Source: JBMYTN01 sp049604415 (GTDB lineage Bacteria > Pseudomonadota > Alphaproteobacteria > Rhodospirillales > Rhodospirillaceae). From it: a stretch of DNA of 64,000 bases. The notes beneath the pieces were generated by a model. That model was not told where the DNA came from and did no database searches. It saw only the letters and a list, made by a program, of their open reading frames with translations. How positions within the stretch are numbered: position 1 is the stretch's first letter; each line of letters starts with the position of its first letter. The stretch covers positions 82,187 to 146,186 of the forward strand of contig JBMYTN010000006.1 in assembly GCA_049604415.1 (NCBI GenBank). The letters are read 5' to 3'. The position numbers and the translations under genes are program-made. Positions 52,957 to 62,463 of this stretch are shown in pieces.

Positions 52957-55283
52957 CGAGTTTCTCTTTCATCATGCATCACGGTCCCTTTTCTCACTTC
53001 ACAAGGTAAAGAAAAAGAAAAACAATTTACGCTTGACAGCACAATTTTATGGTCATGGATGATTTTATGAAAAATTTGTGACTGTGGAGCATGTGATGTC
53101 ACTATTTTTTGCGCCAAGGCAAGGCCAAATCCGGATCCAGTGGAATTTTCTTCTTTATCCATTGAGTTGTATCTATAGCCAGGGAGAAAAAGTAAACTAC
53201 TCACCTTAGGATCAATTAATTCACCACTGCTGTTAATCTCAAACGTGTATTGGCTATTTGTAAAAGATATCGAGATATACACAATTGAATTTTTCGGCGA
53301 GTATTTAATTGCGTTATCAATTAGGTTTGATATTAAAGCTTCAATCAGTGCTTTGTCGCCTGTTATTATCGGCTCATGCCCGCCAAAAACAGCATAGCGA
53401 ACCGTAATTTTTTTCTCATTTATCATCGGCTTGTGGAATGTTAAACAGCTTCGGGTAATATCAATAATACTGATTTCACCTATTTTTAGGGAATTACTAT
53501 TAATGTTATCTAATAAAAAATGACCACCTCTTAGTGTTCTCAACAAACTAGCAATGTTTACGTGAGCAACATCTAGTGCTTGAAAAAAATCTTCAGAATG
53601 AACCAACGAACCAATTTGACTTGGATGTTTACGGGCGAAATCAGATTGCTCAATTAAGGATTCAATTTGTCCATGTATCGAACTTGCAGAATTCATGATA
53701 GAGTGCTTGGCTAAGACCAGATAATCTGCTTGGGCTTTAGACTGATTATCTTTTCTAAAGCGCAAAAATAACTCATTAAATATATTGAAAAGTGCCTGTA
53801 GTGATGTTGACCTGATGCTTTTACTATTAATTTCAATCAAGTATACCTTTCCTGTATTGTGAGTTTTTGGAAAGTATATTTTTATAAAATTTTGATTGTC
53901 GAAAGAAAAGAACCCATACAAACAGTTATCAAAATATTTTTCATTTGAAAAAATATGGGAGCTTTTGAAAAAATCAGATTGCAATACAAAAAGTGCGACT
54001 TCTTTTTCTCTTGTATTACCTGTAGTGGTAATTGAGTTGTATGCAATCCTTGCGTCTATTTGAAATATACTGAATTCAGTAAGCGATACGAAATTGGGAG
54101 ATATTTCCTTGAGGCTTTCGTGGAGAGAATGAACTTTCACATCAAGTGAGTTGATCTTTTGTAGGAACTTCATAGCTTGATCAATTTTAACTTTCAAATC
54201 AAATTCAGATAATTTTACTTGAATAAAATTCAATGCGGCTCGCAGGGCAAAAATATCATTATTACTGAAGCAAAGTTGAAGGTAAGTACTGTTGTTGCTT
54301 TTGGTGAAAATATAAAAAAAGTCTTCATCGATTGTGGTTTCTAGTCCGACCGTAAAGGTGCTTGAGTCGCAAAATTCCTGTGCACACAATTGATACGAGT
54401 TCATTGAAATAGGTACTTTGATAGCATCAAACATCCTGCTTCCTGTATTCATTTGAATTTTGAATACAATTTCTTGAATTGTTAGTTCTGTGGTGTGTTG
54501 GGAATCTAGGGGTTGAATGACATATCTGCTTGGTGGATAGTTTTCAGTTATCGGAGGTAATTTTTGCAATATTTTATAGTTTAGATCACGACAGATAAAT
54601 GCATCCTCAGCGCCGCCGATAAGCTGCAATAAGCGTCCTGCTTCAGTGCTCAGTTTGTCTGTGTTAAAATTCTTTCCTTGATTGCTCTCGAGATCATCGA
54701 AGTATTTTCGAATATAAAATACTGAATTAAAAAATCTTCTATAGCGTGAAAGTTGTATCGAATGTGAAAGATTTTCATACAGTATTGCAATCATAGAGTC
54801 ATTAATCGGGTCTGGAATTTTGTGCCGCGAATTGTGAACAATCAGTCCAACTTTTTTATCAATTTCTACATTCCGAAAATCTTCAGTTGCGATAATAGAA
54901 GGTGCCGTATCTGGAAGAATGAGTGGAGATAATTGCATATTTTTGACATCAATGTAGCACCTACTTATTAAACTATAAATTTTTTCTTTCAATGATATGG
55001 TCGTTGAGTTTTTTGCGAAATAATATTCTTCTCTAGAAGATAAGCTAATGTATTCTTTTTTCATAGTATCTTTAATATTTTCACTAGCGGGTATACAATA
55101 TGAGACAAGTAGTTTAGACTCATTTTGTTTATTGTCGTATAAAAATAATATTACATATTCGGAATCTGACCGAATTGCAAAATCCTTGAGAATTTCTATT
55201 CTCTCTTCAGTGATATTGTAAAGATTCATTGGAATTCTGACCAATGAGTGTGCTCTGCCTATGTTGCACCACATATGGGTCAT
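52953..55283 (-). CDS. Soluble histidine kinase
   Basis: A 776-aa protein with no TM segment or signal peptide. The first 500 residues have no clear sensor family, although segments resemble GAF-like folds. The H-box reads AKHSIMNSASSIHG with phosphoacceptor His near residue 527. The ATPase domain has the N-box (EALISNLIDNAIKYSP) and a G-box (STGSGFGLALAQKI), so it should be a working kinase, probably sensing a cytoplasmic signal. I used the ATG at 55283; an upstream GTG at 55286 and the ATG at 55229 are alternatives. It starts an AT-rich three-gene unit with the receiver-like and cyclase-like genes. Confidence 0.8.
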   Translation of the reverse strand: MTHMWCNIGRAHSLVRIPMNLYNITEERIEILKDFAIRSDSEYVILFLYDNKQNESKLLVSYCIPASENIKDTMKKEYISLSSREEYYFAKNSTTISLKEKIYSLISRCYIDVKNMQLSPLILPDTAPSIIATEDFRNVEIDKKVGLIVHNSRHKIPDPINDSMIAILYENLSHSIQLSRYRRFFNSVFYIRKYFDDLESNQGKNFNTDKLSTEAGRLLQLIGGAEDAFICRDLNYKILQKLPPITENYPPSRYVIQPLDSQHTTELTIQEIVFKIQMNTGSRMFDAIKVPISMNSYQLCAQEFCDSSTFTVGLETTIDEDFFYIFTKSNNSTYLQLCFSNNDIFALRAALNFIQVKLSEFDLKVKIDQAMKFLQKINSLDVKVHSLHESLKEISPNFVSLTEFSIFQIDARIAYNSITTTGNTREKEVALFVLQSDFFKSSHIFSNEKYFDNCLYGFFSFDNQNFIKIYFPKTHNTGKVYLIEINSKSIRSTSLQALFNIFNELFLRFRKDNQSKAQADYLVLAKHSIMNSASSIHGQIESLIEQSDFARKHPSQIGSLVHSEDFFQALDVAHVNIASLLRTLRGGHFLLDNINSNSLKIGEISIIDITRSCLTFHKPMINEKKITVRYAVFGGHEPIITGDKALIEALISNLIDNAIKYSPKNSIVYISISFTNSQYTFEINSSGELIDPKVSSLLFLPGYRYNSMDKEENSTGSGFGLALAQKIVTSHAPQSQIFHKIIHDHKIVLSSVNCFSFSLPCEVRKGTVMHDERETR

Positions 55284-55424
55284 CACTCTAGGAATTTCAA
55301 GGTATGCAGGTTATTGTGCTGATGTTAGGTAAATGGAATAGTGGCGATGAGACAATGAAAATGAATTCGTTTAACTTACAAACTATTTCTGTTTCGGGGA
55401 AAATACTAATTGTATCAATGCGTA

Positions 55425-56024
55425 CTAATTTTTTCTTCCAGAGCGCTTTTGCTCCTCCCCCCAGCGGGTGACCATGCCGGTGTCGATGTCGAACAGGTCC
55501 AATACCCGCCCGACCGAATGGCGCACCATCTCATCAATACTGTTGGGCTTGGCGTAAAAGGCCGGGACCGGGGGGGCGATGATCGCGCCCATTTCGCTCA
55601 ACTGGGTCATGCTGCGCAAATGGCCGAGATGCATCGGCGTTTCCCGGACCATCAAAACCAGTTTGCGGCGGTCCTTGAGCACCACATCGGCGGCCCGGGT
55701 CAGCAGGCTGGCGGTGATGCCATGGGCGATTTCCGACATGGTGCGCATGGAGCAAGGCGCAACAATCATGCCCATGGTCTGGAAGGAACCGGACGAGATC
55801 GCCGCAGCAATATCGTCCATCGGATGCCAGATGTCGGCCAAGGCCTTAACCTCGGCGACCTTATAGGCAGTCTCATAGGCCATGGTGATTTCCGCTGAGC
55901 GGGACATCACCAAATGGGTTTCAATGTCGAGCGGCTGCAGGGCTTTGAGCAACTCAATGCCATAAATCACGCCGGAAGCCCCGGTGATGCCGACAATCAT
56001 TCTGTTCGGGGATGCGGCGGTCAT
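55425..56024 (-). CDS. ubiX: Flavin prenyltransferase UbiX
   Basis: A 199-aa enzyme that makes prenylated FMN, the cofactor for UbiD-type decarboxylases in ubiquinone synthesis. The N-terminal GITGASGVIYG, the PCSMRTMSEIAHGI segment and RRKLVLMVRETPMH are family hallmarks. Length is normal (about 190-200). It borders the AT-rich island at its 3' end. No ubiD is nearby. Confidence 0.95.
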   Translation of the reverse strand: MTAASPNRMIVGITGASGVIYGIELLKALQPLDIETHLVMSRSAEITMAYETAYKVAEVKALADIWHPMDDIAAAISSGSFQTMGMIVAPCSMRTMSEIAHGITASLLTRAADVVLKDRRKLVLMVRETPMHLGHLRSMTQLSEMGAIIAPPVPAFYAKPNSIDEMVRHSVGRVLDLFDIDTGMVTRWGEEQKRSGRKN

Positions 56025-56371
56025 GGCGTCAAATGCTCCGGATCACGGCGAAAACCTTATCAGAGACCCATTTAGGCTGCTTGAGCCCCGGGGCCAATGT
56101 TTTTCATTGCCTTTTGTGCAGTGCGGTCTTATATCCCGGCATCCGCTCCATGCGTAGACGCCGATCCAAGAGATCTTTGATGGAGCGAAGATTGGGTGCC
56201 CCGACGGCCTGTTTGAAGCCGGGATGCGCGCCCCGCATCGGAGCGAGACGCTCCCCGAACGCCCTGGTGGCTGTTCTACGCAAGCTTCCACAATTTAGGT
56301 GACCGATCCGACCGGGCGGGCAACAGCCCCGCCTGCGCTTGGCTGTTTGGTCCATATGGAAAGTGATTGAC
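56025..56371. other. Intergenic region between ubiX and the helicase gene
   Basis: About 347 bases without a convincing gene. An open frame at 56012-56302 overlaps ubiX and has no family resemblance. The promoters for both divergent genes should be here. The last 20 bases contain a GGAAAG ribosome-binding site for the helicase. Confidence 0.45.
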
Positions 56372-58075
56372 GTGACCCGTTTTGCGGATCTCGGCTTGGC
56401 CGATCCCCTTTTGCAAGCCCTCTCTGAAGAAGGCTATGAAACCCCGACCCCGATCCAGGGCTCGGTGATCCCGGACATGCTCGCCGGGCGTGACATTCTG
56501 GGCATTGCCCAAACCGGCACCGGCAAAACCGCTGCCTTTGTGCTGCCAGTGCTGCAAGCCTTTGCCGAGGAACTGGCCTCGGGCACCGTGCGCCGTCCGG
56601 CACCAAAAACCGCCAAGACCCTGATCCTGGTCCCAACCCGGGAACTGGCCTATCAGGTCGCGGAAAGCATCCGCACCTATGGCCGTCATCTGGCCTATCA
56701 AATGGCCGTAGTCGTTGGCGGTGTGCGCCCGCAAGGACAGATCCGGGCCATGAAGCCTGGCGTGGATATCCTGGTCGCCACGCCGGGACGGCTGGAAGAT
56801 CACATGTCCACCGGGGTGGTCAGCCTGGAGGCCACCCGGACGCTGATCCTGGATGAAGCCGATCAAATGCTCGATATGGGCTTTATCCCCTCGATCCGAC
56901 GCATTGTTGCCAAGGTGCCGAACCCGCGGCGCACGGTGATGCTGACCGCGACCATGGCACCGCCGATACGGGCCTTGGCCGGGGATTTCCTGAAGGACCC
57001 TTCGGAGCTCTCCGTCGCGCCGGTGTCCAAGCCCATTGAGCGCATTGCCCAATCGGTGCTGCCCATCCGCCAGCCGGAAAAGCGCAATGCCTTGGTGCAT
57101 TACCTCCGTGATCAAGACGTGGAGCGCGCTATTGTCTTTACCCGAACCAAACGCGGCGCAGATCGGGTCAGCCGACATTTGGAGGAATGCGGCTTTGCCT
57201 CCGCAGCCATCCATGGCAATCGCAGCCAAAGCCAGCGCGACCGGGCGCTGAACGCCTTTAAGGCCGGCGAGGTCCAGGTTTTGGTCGCAACTGATATTGC
57301 CGCCCGGGGCATCGACATCGACGACGTTTCCCATGTGGTGAATTTTGAGCTGCCCACGGTGCCCGAAGCCTATGTTCACCGCATTGGCCGCACGGCCCGG
57401 GCGGGCAAGAGCGGCGTCGCCCTGTCCCTATGCGATCCGGCGGAACGCAATTTGCTGCGCGATATTGAGCGCCTGACCAAATTGCCCATCGCCGAGGCCA
57501 AACTCAGCTTTGATCCGAGCGAAGAGCTCCGCGTCGCGCCCGTGCGCCCCTTCGCTCCGAAGCCGAGACAGGAGCACCGGGAGGAGGCCGCAGCCGCCCC
57601 GCCGCGTCGCCCCCGTCGTCCGCGCCGGGCCACCGAGGCCAAGCCTGCCGCGCCAAAAGCGCACCATCGTGCGGATCACGCTCCGGAGCACGGTTTGGGC
57701 GAGCCCCGGTCCAAACCCGGACACAAGCCGCATCCGCAGCGCCCGCGCAAAGCGGCCAAACCCGGTGCCCGGCCCCAGGGTGTACGGCCTCAAGGCGGGC
57801 AGCCCCAAGAAAACCGGGCGCAAAATCCCAGACCCAACGGCTCTCAAGCCCCCGCTGCTGCTTCCCAAGAGGTTTGCTCCCAGGAGGCCCGTCCTCAAGG
57901 ACCGAAACCCCATGGCGGACGAGCGCGTTCAGGCTCCGGGCAAAACTCTGGCAATCGGAACGGCCATGCGCCGGGCAAACCCGTTCATGCGAAGGGTGGT
58001 CCTCGAAAGGGCGGTGGCGGTGGTCAATCCCCGCTGCGCCGCAAGGCCAAGGGTGGGCGTTCGGCAACGGCATGA
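56372..58075 (+). CDS. DEAD-box RNA helicase with basic C-terminal tail
   Basis: A 567-aa ATP-dependent RNA helicase, RhlE-like. All core motifs are present: Q motif and IAQTGTGKTAAF (Walker A), PTRELA, TPGR, VDEAD as ILDEADQMLD, SAT as LTATM, and the C-terminal VATDIAARGIDI and HRIGRTAR. The last 190 residues are a low-complexity basic tail rich in Pro, Gln, Arg, Lys and Gly, typical for RNA binding in helicases involved in ribosome assembly and RNA decay. I chose the GTG at 56372 because GGAAAG lies 8 bases upstream; a GTG at 56363 and a TTG at 56339 are alternatives. Confidence 0.93.
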   Translation: MTRFADLGLADPLLQALSEEGYETPTPIQGSVIPDMLAGRDILGIAQTGTGKTAAFVLPVLQAFAEELASGTVRRPAPKTAKTLILVPTRELAYQVAESIRTYGRHLAYQMAVVVGGVRPQGQIRAMKPGVDILVATPGRLEDHMSTGVVSLEATRTLILDEADQMLDMGFIPSIRRIVAKVPNPRRTVMLTATMAPPIRALAGDFLKDPSELSVAPVSKPIERIAQSVLPIRQPEKRNALVHYLRDQDVERAIVFTRTKRGADRVSRHLEECGFASAAIHGNRSQSQRDRALNAFKAGEVQVLVATDIAARGIDIDDVSHVVNFELPTVPEAYVHRIGRTARAGKSGVALSLCDPAERNLLRDIERLTKLPIAEAKLSFDPSEELRVAPVRPFAPKPRQEHREEAAAAPPRRPRRPRRATEAKPAAPKAHHRADHAPEHGLGEPRSKPGHKPHPQRPRKAAKPGARPQGVRPQGGQPQENRAQNPRPNGSQAPAAASQEVCSQEARPQGPKPHGGRARSGSGQNSGNRNGHAPGKPVHAKGGPRKGGGGGQSPLRRKAKGGRSATA

Positions 58076-58150
58076 TTGTTCCAGAACGCTGGACATCATA
58101 GGATTGCGGACCCAACATCTTTGGGAATGTGCTCTGATTGAGAGGCCCTT

Positions 58151-58387
58151 GTGACCATCCAGTTGACACCCGACCAAGAAGAGACCGTCCGCAAGGCCGT
58201 TGCGGACGGTCTGGCCCCTTCGGAGGAAGACTTTGTGTCTTCCGCGCTCAATCGGATGCGCCGTGAACTGGAAGAAGAGGCGGGAATCCGTCGGGGTCTG
58301 GCGGATATGGCTGAGGGCCGTGTTATTCCGCATGAAGATGCTATGGTTCGGATTCACTCGGCGATCGGGACTGGTACCAAAGGGTGA
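58151..58387 (+). CDS. ParD-like antitoxin
   Basis: A 78-aa protein that starts with GTG. The N-terminal MTIQLTPDQEETVRKAVADGLAPSEEDFVSSALNRMRREL has the ribbon-helix-helix pattern of type II antitoxins (ParD/CopG-like), and the acidic C-terminus would wrap the toxin. It overlaps the next gene by 4 bp, the usual antitoxin-first order. The DNA-binding domain probably represses the operon. Confidence 0.82.
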   Translation: MTIQLTPDQEETVRKAVADGLAPSEEDFVSSALNRMRRELEEEAGIRRGLADMAEGRVIPHEDAMVRIHSAIGTGTKG

Positions 58388-58686
58388 GCCGCCAAGTCTT
58401 CTGGTCAGAGGACGCTCTTGCCGATTTCGAGGAGTCCATTGCTTACATTTCGGCACAAGATCGGCACTCTGCTGAGCTTGTCGCTGCCCGCATAGATAAT
58501 GCGGTTAATTCCCTGCGAGACCTTTCGCTGGGGAGACCGGGCCCGGTGGCAGGTACCTTCGAAAAAGTCGTCGCAAAAACGCCGTTCATCCTCGCTTATG
58601 CGGTTGAGGATGACGTCGTCGCCATTATACGGGTTATTCATGGCCGTAGGCTTTGGCCAAATCATCAATGGCCTAGAGAATCTTAA
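58384..58686 (+). CDS. RelE/ParE-family toxin
   Basis: A 100-aa protein of the ParE type. The segment VFWSEDALADFEESIAYI and the C-terminal VVAIIRVIHGRRLWPN match the RelE/ParE fold, and the ending IIRVIHGRR is a common ParE signature. ParE toxins poison DNA gyrase, while RelE members cut mRNA; the sequence is closer to ParE. It starts with GTG overlapping the antitoxin stop, and its stop overlaps the cupin gene on the opposite strand by 4 bp. Confidence 0.85.
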   Translation: MSRQVFWSEDALADFEESIAYISAQDRHSAELVAARIDNAVNSLRDLSLGRPGPVAGTFEKVVAKTPFILAYAVEDDVVAIIRVIHGRRLWPNHQWPRES

Positions 58687-59063
58687 ACCGGCTGCAGGAC
58701 CTTCAGCTCACTGACGGTTAAATCGCTTTCGGCATCACCGGTGTTCAGGGTCGAGCCCGGCTCGAACATCAACACCACCGGCTCCGGCGTTAAAGATCGG
58801 GGCCGGTGCTCCACGCCATGGGGCACCACCATCACCTCGCCCTCGGCCAATTCCACCGACCCGTCCCGAAAGTCGATGGCGATTTTGCCGCGCAGCACCA
58901 AAAAGCCTTCATCCTCTTCCGGGTGGGAGTGCCAGTCAAACACCTCGCCAAATTTGGCGACCTTGAGCTGATGGCCGTTGACCTCGCCAATGATATGCGG
59001 GTCGAAAGTGGTTGTGATCTGGGCGTCAGTGGACTGCAGAATGTTCAGCTTGGTGGGGGGCAT
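58683..59063 (-). CDS. Cupin-domain protein
   Basis: A 126-aa single-domain cupin. The metal-binding motif 1 reads FDWHSHPEEDEGFLVLRGKI and motif 2 GEVMVVPHGVEHRPRS, with intact His and Glu ligands. The substrate is not known; small cupins of this sort are often found near catabolic genes. It lies just left of the urate degradation genes, so a link to them is possible but unproven. Confidence 0.85.
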   Translation of the reverse strand: MPPTKLNILQSTDAQITTTFDPHIIGEVNGHQLKVAKFGEVFDWHSHPEEDEGFLVLRGKIAIDFRDGSVELAEGEVMVVPHGVEHRPRSLTPEPVVLMFEPGSTLNTGDAESDLTVSELKVLQPV

Positions 59064-59150
59064 AGGTTGGGTCCAGCGTTGAAGAGAGCGCTACACCTTA
59101 GATGCGACAGACTGCGGAAAAAGCAATCCTTTGCTGGATCATCTTCGGTC

Positions 59151-60377
59151 TTACTGCGCCGCCCGGTACCACGCCACAATGGCATCGCGTTCTTCCGGCT
59201 CCATTTCGGTGATGTTGGACGGTGGCATGGCATGGGTCACCCCGGCCTGTAAAAAGATCTCATGGGCGTGGGCGGCGATTTGGCCCTCGGTCTCCAGCAC
59301 CACACCCTTGGGGGCGACCCGCAAATTGTCCCAAGCCGGATATTCCCCATGGCACATGGAACAACGGGACACCACCACCAGATAGGCCTCGTCAAAGCCC
59401 TCGGCCTCGACAAAGCGCTGTTGAGCCGGGGGGAGGGCACCCAGATTATCACGCTCATTGGGTGGGTTCAGCGGGGCCATGGACAGCGCCATAATGGCAA
59501 CAAACAAGCCGGTTGTAACGCCCCAGGTCCACCAGAGTTTGCCACCGCCCGCATGCATGGTGTTGAAGAAATGCCGGATGGTCACCCCCATTAGGAACAC
59601 CAGGGCGGCGATGATCCAATTATACTCGCTGGCAAAGGCCAGCGGATAATGGTTCGACAGCATGAAGAACAGGACCGGCAGGGTCAGATAGTTGTTATGG
59701 GTCGAGCGCTGTTTGGCGATCTTGCCATATTTGGCGTCCGGTACTCTGCCTGCCTTCAGATCCTCGACCACAATGGTCTGGTTCGGGATGATGACCCGGA
59801 ACACATTGCCCGACATGATGGTCGCGGTCAGGGCCCCCAGATGCAGCAAGGCGGCCCGGTCGGAAAAGATCTGATCAAAACCCCAAGACAGCACCACCAA
59901 GACCACGAACAGGAACAGCATCAGCCGGGTGTTGTCGTCACCGAATTTGCTTTTACAAACCCGGTCATAGGCGATCCAGCCAATGAACAGGCTGGCGATG
60001 GACAGCAGGATGGCCACCGGGGCGGAGACATCAAGCTTGCGGGCATCAATCAGATAGAGATCCGCGCCCATATAATAGACCACTGCCAACAGGGCAAAAC
60101 CCGACAGCCAGGTGGCATAGCTTTCCCATTTGAACCAGATCAGATGTTCCGGCAGGGAGGCGGGGGCCTTGAGATATTTTTGGATATGGTAAAAGCCGCC
60201 GCCATGGACCTGCCATTCCTCGCCCTGGACCCCGTCGGGAAGATCGGGCCGCTTCCGCAAACCCAAATCCAAAGCGATGAAATAAAAGGAAGAGCCGATC
60301 CAAGCGATGGCGGTGATCACATGCAGCCAGCGCAGGGCGAAGGCAAGCCAGTCGTGGATCAGGGCATAGTCCAGCAT
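59151..60377 (-). CDS. puuD: Urate hydroxylase PuuD, membrane-bound cytochrome c form
   Basis: A 408-aa inner-membrane protein that oxidises urate to 5-hydroxyisourate. About eight TM helices span residues 1-310, with conserved His/Trp residues (ALRWLHVITAIAWIGSSFYF and STHNNYLTLPVLFFMLSNHYP). A C-terminal cytochrome c domain carries the haem motif CSMCH near residue 341. This form passes electrons to the respiratory chain and replaces the soluble urate oxidase. It is followed on the same strand by cupin genes, and uraH lies upstream of it. Confidence 0.9.
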   Translation of the reverse strand: MLDYALIHDWLAFALRWLHVITAIAWIGSSFYFIALDLGLRKRPDLPDGVQGEEWQVHGGGFYHIQKYLKAPASLPEHLIWFKWESYATWLSGFALLAVVYYMGADLYLIDARKLDVSAPVAILLSIASLFIGWIAYDRVCKSKFGDDNTRLMLFLFVVLVVLSWGFDQIFSDRAALLHLGALTATIMSGNVFRVIIPNQTIVVEDLKAGRVPDAKYGKIAKQRSTHNNYLTLPVLFFMLSNHYPLAFASEYNWIIAALVFLMGVTIRHFFNTMHAGGGKLWWTWGVTTGLFVAIMALSMAPLNPPNERDNLGALPPAQQRFVEAEGFDEAYLVVVSRCSMCHGEYPAWDNLRVAPKGVVLETEGQIAAHAHEIFLQAGVTHAMPPSNITEMEPEERDAIVAWYRAAQ

Positions 60378-60434
60378 GGGATGAGGTCCTTAGGTCGAGA
60401 ACGCAACAGGATGGGCAAGGCTCAGCGGCGCAGA

Positions 60435-60800
60435 TCAGCTGCCGCGATAGGTCGAATAGCCATAGGGGGCGAGCAGCAGCGGCACATGGTAGTGGGAGTC
60501 CGGATCGCTGATGCCAAAGCGGATCGGCACCACATCGAGGAACCGGACGGCCTCGGATGGGCCAAGCACTCGGTCAAAATAGGCTCCGGCGGAAAACTCC
60601 AATTCATAGGATCCCGGGTCCATCTCGCCCACCGGCAGGATCGGACTGTCGGTGCGACCATCGCTGTTGGTGACCATGGTCCGGATCTGGGTGCGGAGGT
60701 CGCCGCGCAGGCGATAGAGCGTGATGCTGAGACCCTCAGCGGGCAATCCCCGGGCCGTATCCAGCACATGGGTGGTCAAATAGCCCTGCTTGCCGCTCAT
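60435..60800 (-). CDS. uraH: 5-hydroxyisourate hydrolase
   Basis: A 121-aa transthyretin-like enzyme that hydrolyses 5-hydroxyisourate to OHCU. The N-terminal LTTHVLDTARGLPAEGL and the C-terminal YRGS tetrapeptide are diagnostic. It is transcribed leftward upstream of puuD and is divergent from the puuE-uraD gene, so the three urate steps and the permease form one locus with a shared control region. Confidence 0.95.
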   Translation of the reverse strand: MSGKQGYLTTHVLDTARGLPAEGLSITLYRLRGDLRTQIRTMVTNSDGRTDSPILPVGEMDPGSYELEFSAGAYFDRVLGPSEAVRFLDVVPIRFGISDPDSHYHVPLLLAPYGYSTYRGS

Positions 60801-60825
60801 CTTTTATCTCCGAGATTGCATTAAA

Positions 60826-60863
60826 ATAGGACAGGCTCGCCTTTTCGGGTTATTCCTGCCTAT
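60826..60863. promoter_or_regulatory. Possible operator in the uraH / puuE-uraD divergent region
   Basis: An imperfect inverted repeat, ATAGGACAGG (60826-60835) against CCTGCCTAT (60855-60863), with one base missing in the second arm. It lies between the two divergent urate genes, a natural place for a repressor site. No regulator gene is in the window. Evidence is weak. Confidence 0.25.
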
Positions 60864-60923
60864 CATGTGTGCGCTTGCGAAGAAAGGGCAAGACGCCTGC
60901 CAGCATCAGGAGGGGCATTTCAG

Positions 60924-62360
60924 GTGAACCGATATCCCAGGGATATGCGCGGCCATGGTCCGACCCCACCCGATCCGCAATGGCCCGGTGGGGCGCGGAT
61001 CGCGGTGCAAATCGTCCTGAATTATGAGGAAGGTGGCGAGAACTGTCTGCTCCATGGCGATGCAGCCTCTGAAGCGTTTCTGTCTGAAATCGTAGGGGCT
61101 CAAGCCTTCCTCGGCAAACGCCATTGGAACATGGAGTCGATCTATGAGTATGGCGCTCGGGCCGGGTTCTGGCGTCTGCACCGCCTGTTCACCGATTTGC
61201 AGATCCCGATCACGGTTTACGGTGTTGCCACGGCCTTGGCCCGCTCCCCAGAGCAGGTCGCAGCCATGCTCGAGGCTGACTGGGAACTCGCCAGCCATGG
61301 GCTGAAATGGATCGACTACAAAGACTATGCCTTGGCCGATGAGCAGGCGGATATGCAGGCTGCCATCGATCTGCATACTGCCGTGACCGGCAGTGCTCCG
61401 CGTGGCTGGTATACTGGGCGTTGCTCGGTCAACACGGTGGATATGCTGGCCCGGCAGGGTGGTTTCGCCTATGTGGCGGACAGCTATGCCGATGATCTGC
61501 CCTATTGGTATCGCGGGTCTGCAGCGGACCCGGTGCCGCCGGTGCTGATCGTGCCCTATACCTTAGATGCCAATGACATGCGTTTCGCTACGCCCCAGGG
61601 CTTTAACAGCGGCGAGCAGTTTTTCCACTATCTCAAAGACAGCTTTGATGCGCTCTACCGGGAAGGCCAAGCGGGGGCAGCGAAAATGCTCTCCATCGGT
61701 CTGCATTGCCGCCTGATTGGCCGTCCTGGGCGGATTGAGGGCCTGCGCCGCTTCCTGGACTACGCCCGCAGCCATGATCAGGTCTGGTTCGCCCGGCGTC
61801 TGGACATTGCCGAGCATTGGGCCTCTACCTTCCCACTGGCTGAGGCATTCCCTGCTGAGCCCCCGTCCCGGATGGAGGCGGAGGCCTTTGTATCGCGTTT
61901 TGGCGGGGTGTTTGAGCACTCGCCCTGGATTGCTGAAGGCGCACATGGCTTGGAGCTTGGCCCGGCCCATGACAGCGCGGTTGGCCTGCATAATGCGCTG
62001 TGCCGGGTGTTCCGCATGGCCGGGGCCGAGCAAAAACGCGCAGTGCTTCGCGCCCATCCGGATCTGGCTGGCAAACTGGCCCAGGCCAAGCGCCTAACTG
62101 CGGAGTCCACCGCCGAGCAGGCTGGGGCGGGGCTCGACGCCTTAACCGATGCGGAGCGGACCCGCTTCACCGAGTTGAACGAGGCCTATAAGGCCAAATT
62201 CGGCTTCCCCTTCATCCTGGCGGTGAAGGGTTTGGGTAAGGCACAGATCCTGGCGGCTTTTAAGCGCCGGATAGACCATGACCCGGACACTGAATTCGCC
62301 GAGGCCTGCAAGCAGGTCGAGCGCATCGCCTTGTTGCGGCTGAAGGACATGCTGCCGTGA
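60924..62360 (+). CDS. Allantoinase PuuE fused to OHCU decarboxylase UraD
   Basis: A 478-aa fusion. The N-terminal part (about residues 1-305) is a polysaccharide-deacetylase-type allantoinase (PuuE) with the GENCLLHGD and PRGWYTGRCSVNT segments. The C-terminal part (from about SRFGGVFEHSPWIAE) is OHCU decarboxylase, with KRLTAESTAEQAGAGLDAL and FPFILAVKG. Together they decarboxylate OHCU to (S)-allantoin and hydrolyse it to allantoate. The GTG at 60924 is supported by AGGAGGGG 8 bases upstream. Fusions of these two enzymes occur in other bacteria. Confidence 0.92.
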   Translation: MNRYPRDMRGHGPTPPDPQWPGGARIAVQIVLNYEEGGENCLLHGDAASEAFLSEIVGAQAFLGKRHWNMESIYEYGARAGFWRLHRLFTDLQIPITVYGVATALARSPEQVAAMLEADWELASHGLKWIDYKDYALADEQADMQAAIDLHTAVTGSAPRGWYTGRCSVNTVDMLARQGGFAYVADSYADDLPYWYRGSAADPVPPVLIVPYTLDANDMRFATPQGFNSGEQFFHYLKDSFDALYREGQAGAAKMLSIGLHCRLIGRPGRIEGLRRFLDYARSHDQVWFARRLDIAEHWASTFPLAEAFPAEPPSRMEAEAFVSRFGGVFEHSPWIAEGAHGLELGPAHDSAVGLHNALCRVFRMAGAEQKRAVLRAHPDLAGKLAQAKRLTAESTAEQAGAGLDALTDAERTRFTELNEAYKAKFGFPFILAVKGLGKAQILAAFKRRIDHDPDTEFAEACKQVERIALLRLKDMLP

Positions 62361-62463
62361 GCAGCACCATAAAAAATCAAATCGCTGGCTCTTAAAAAAA
62401 ATATCGCCACCCGAGCGGATCGGAGGAAACGCTCCTGCCCTTTTTGGTTAAGGAGATAATTGC

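Noticed and set aside
56012..56302. 96-codon frame upstream of the helicase
   Set aside because: It overlaps the start of ubiX on the other strand and shows no family features.
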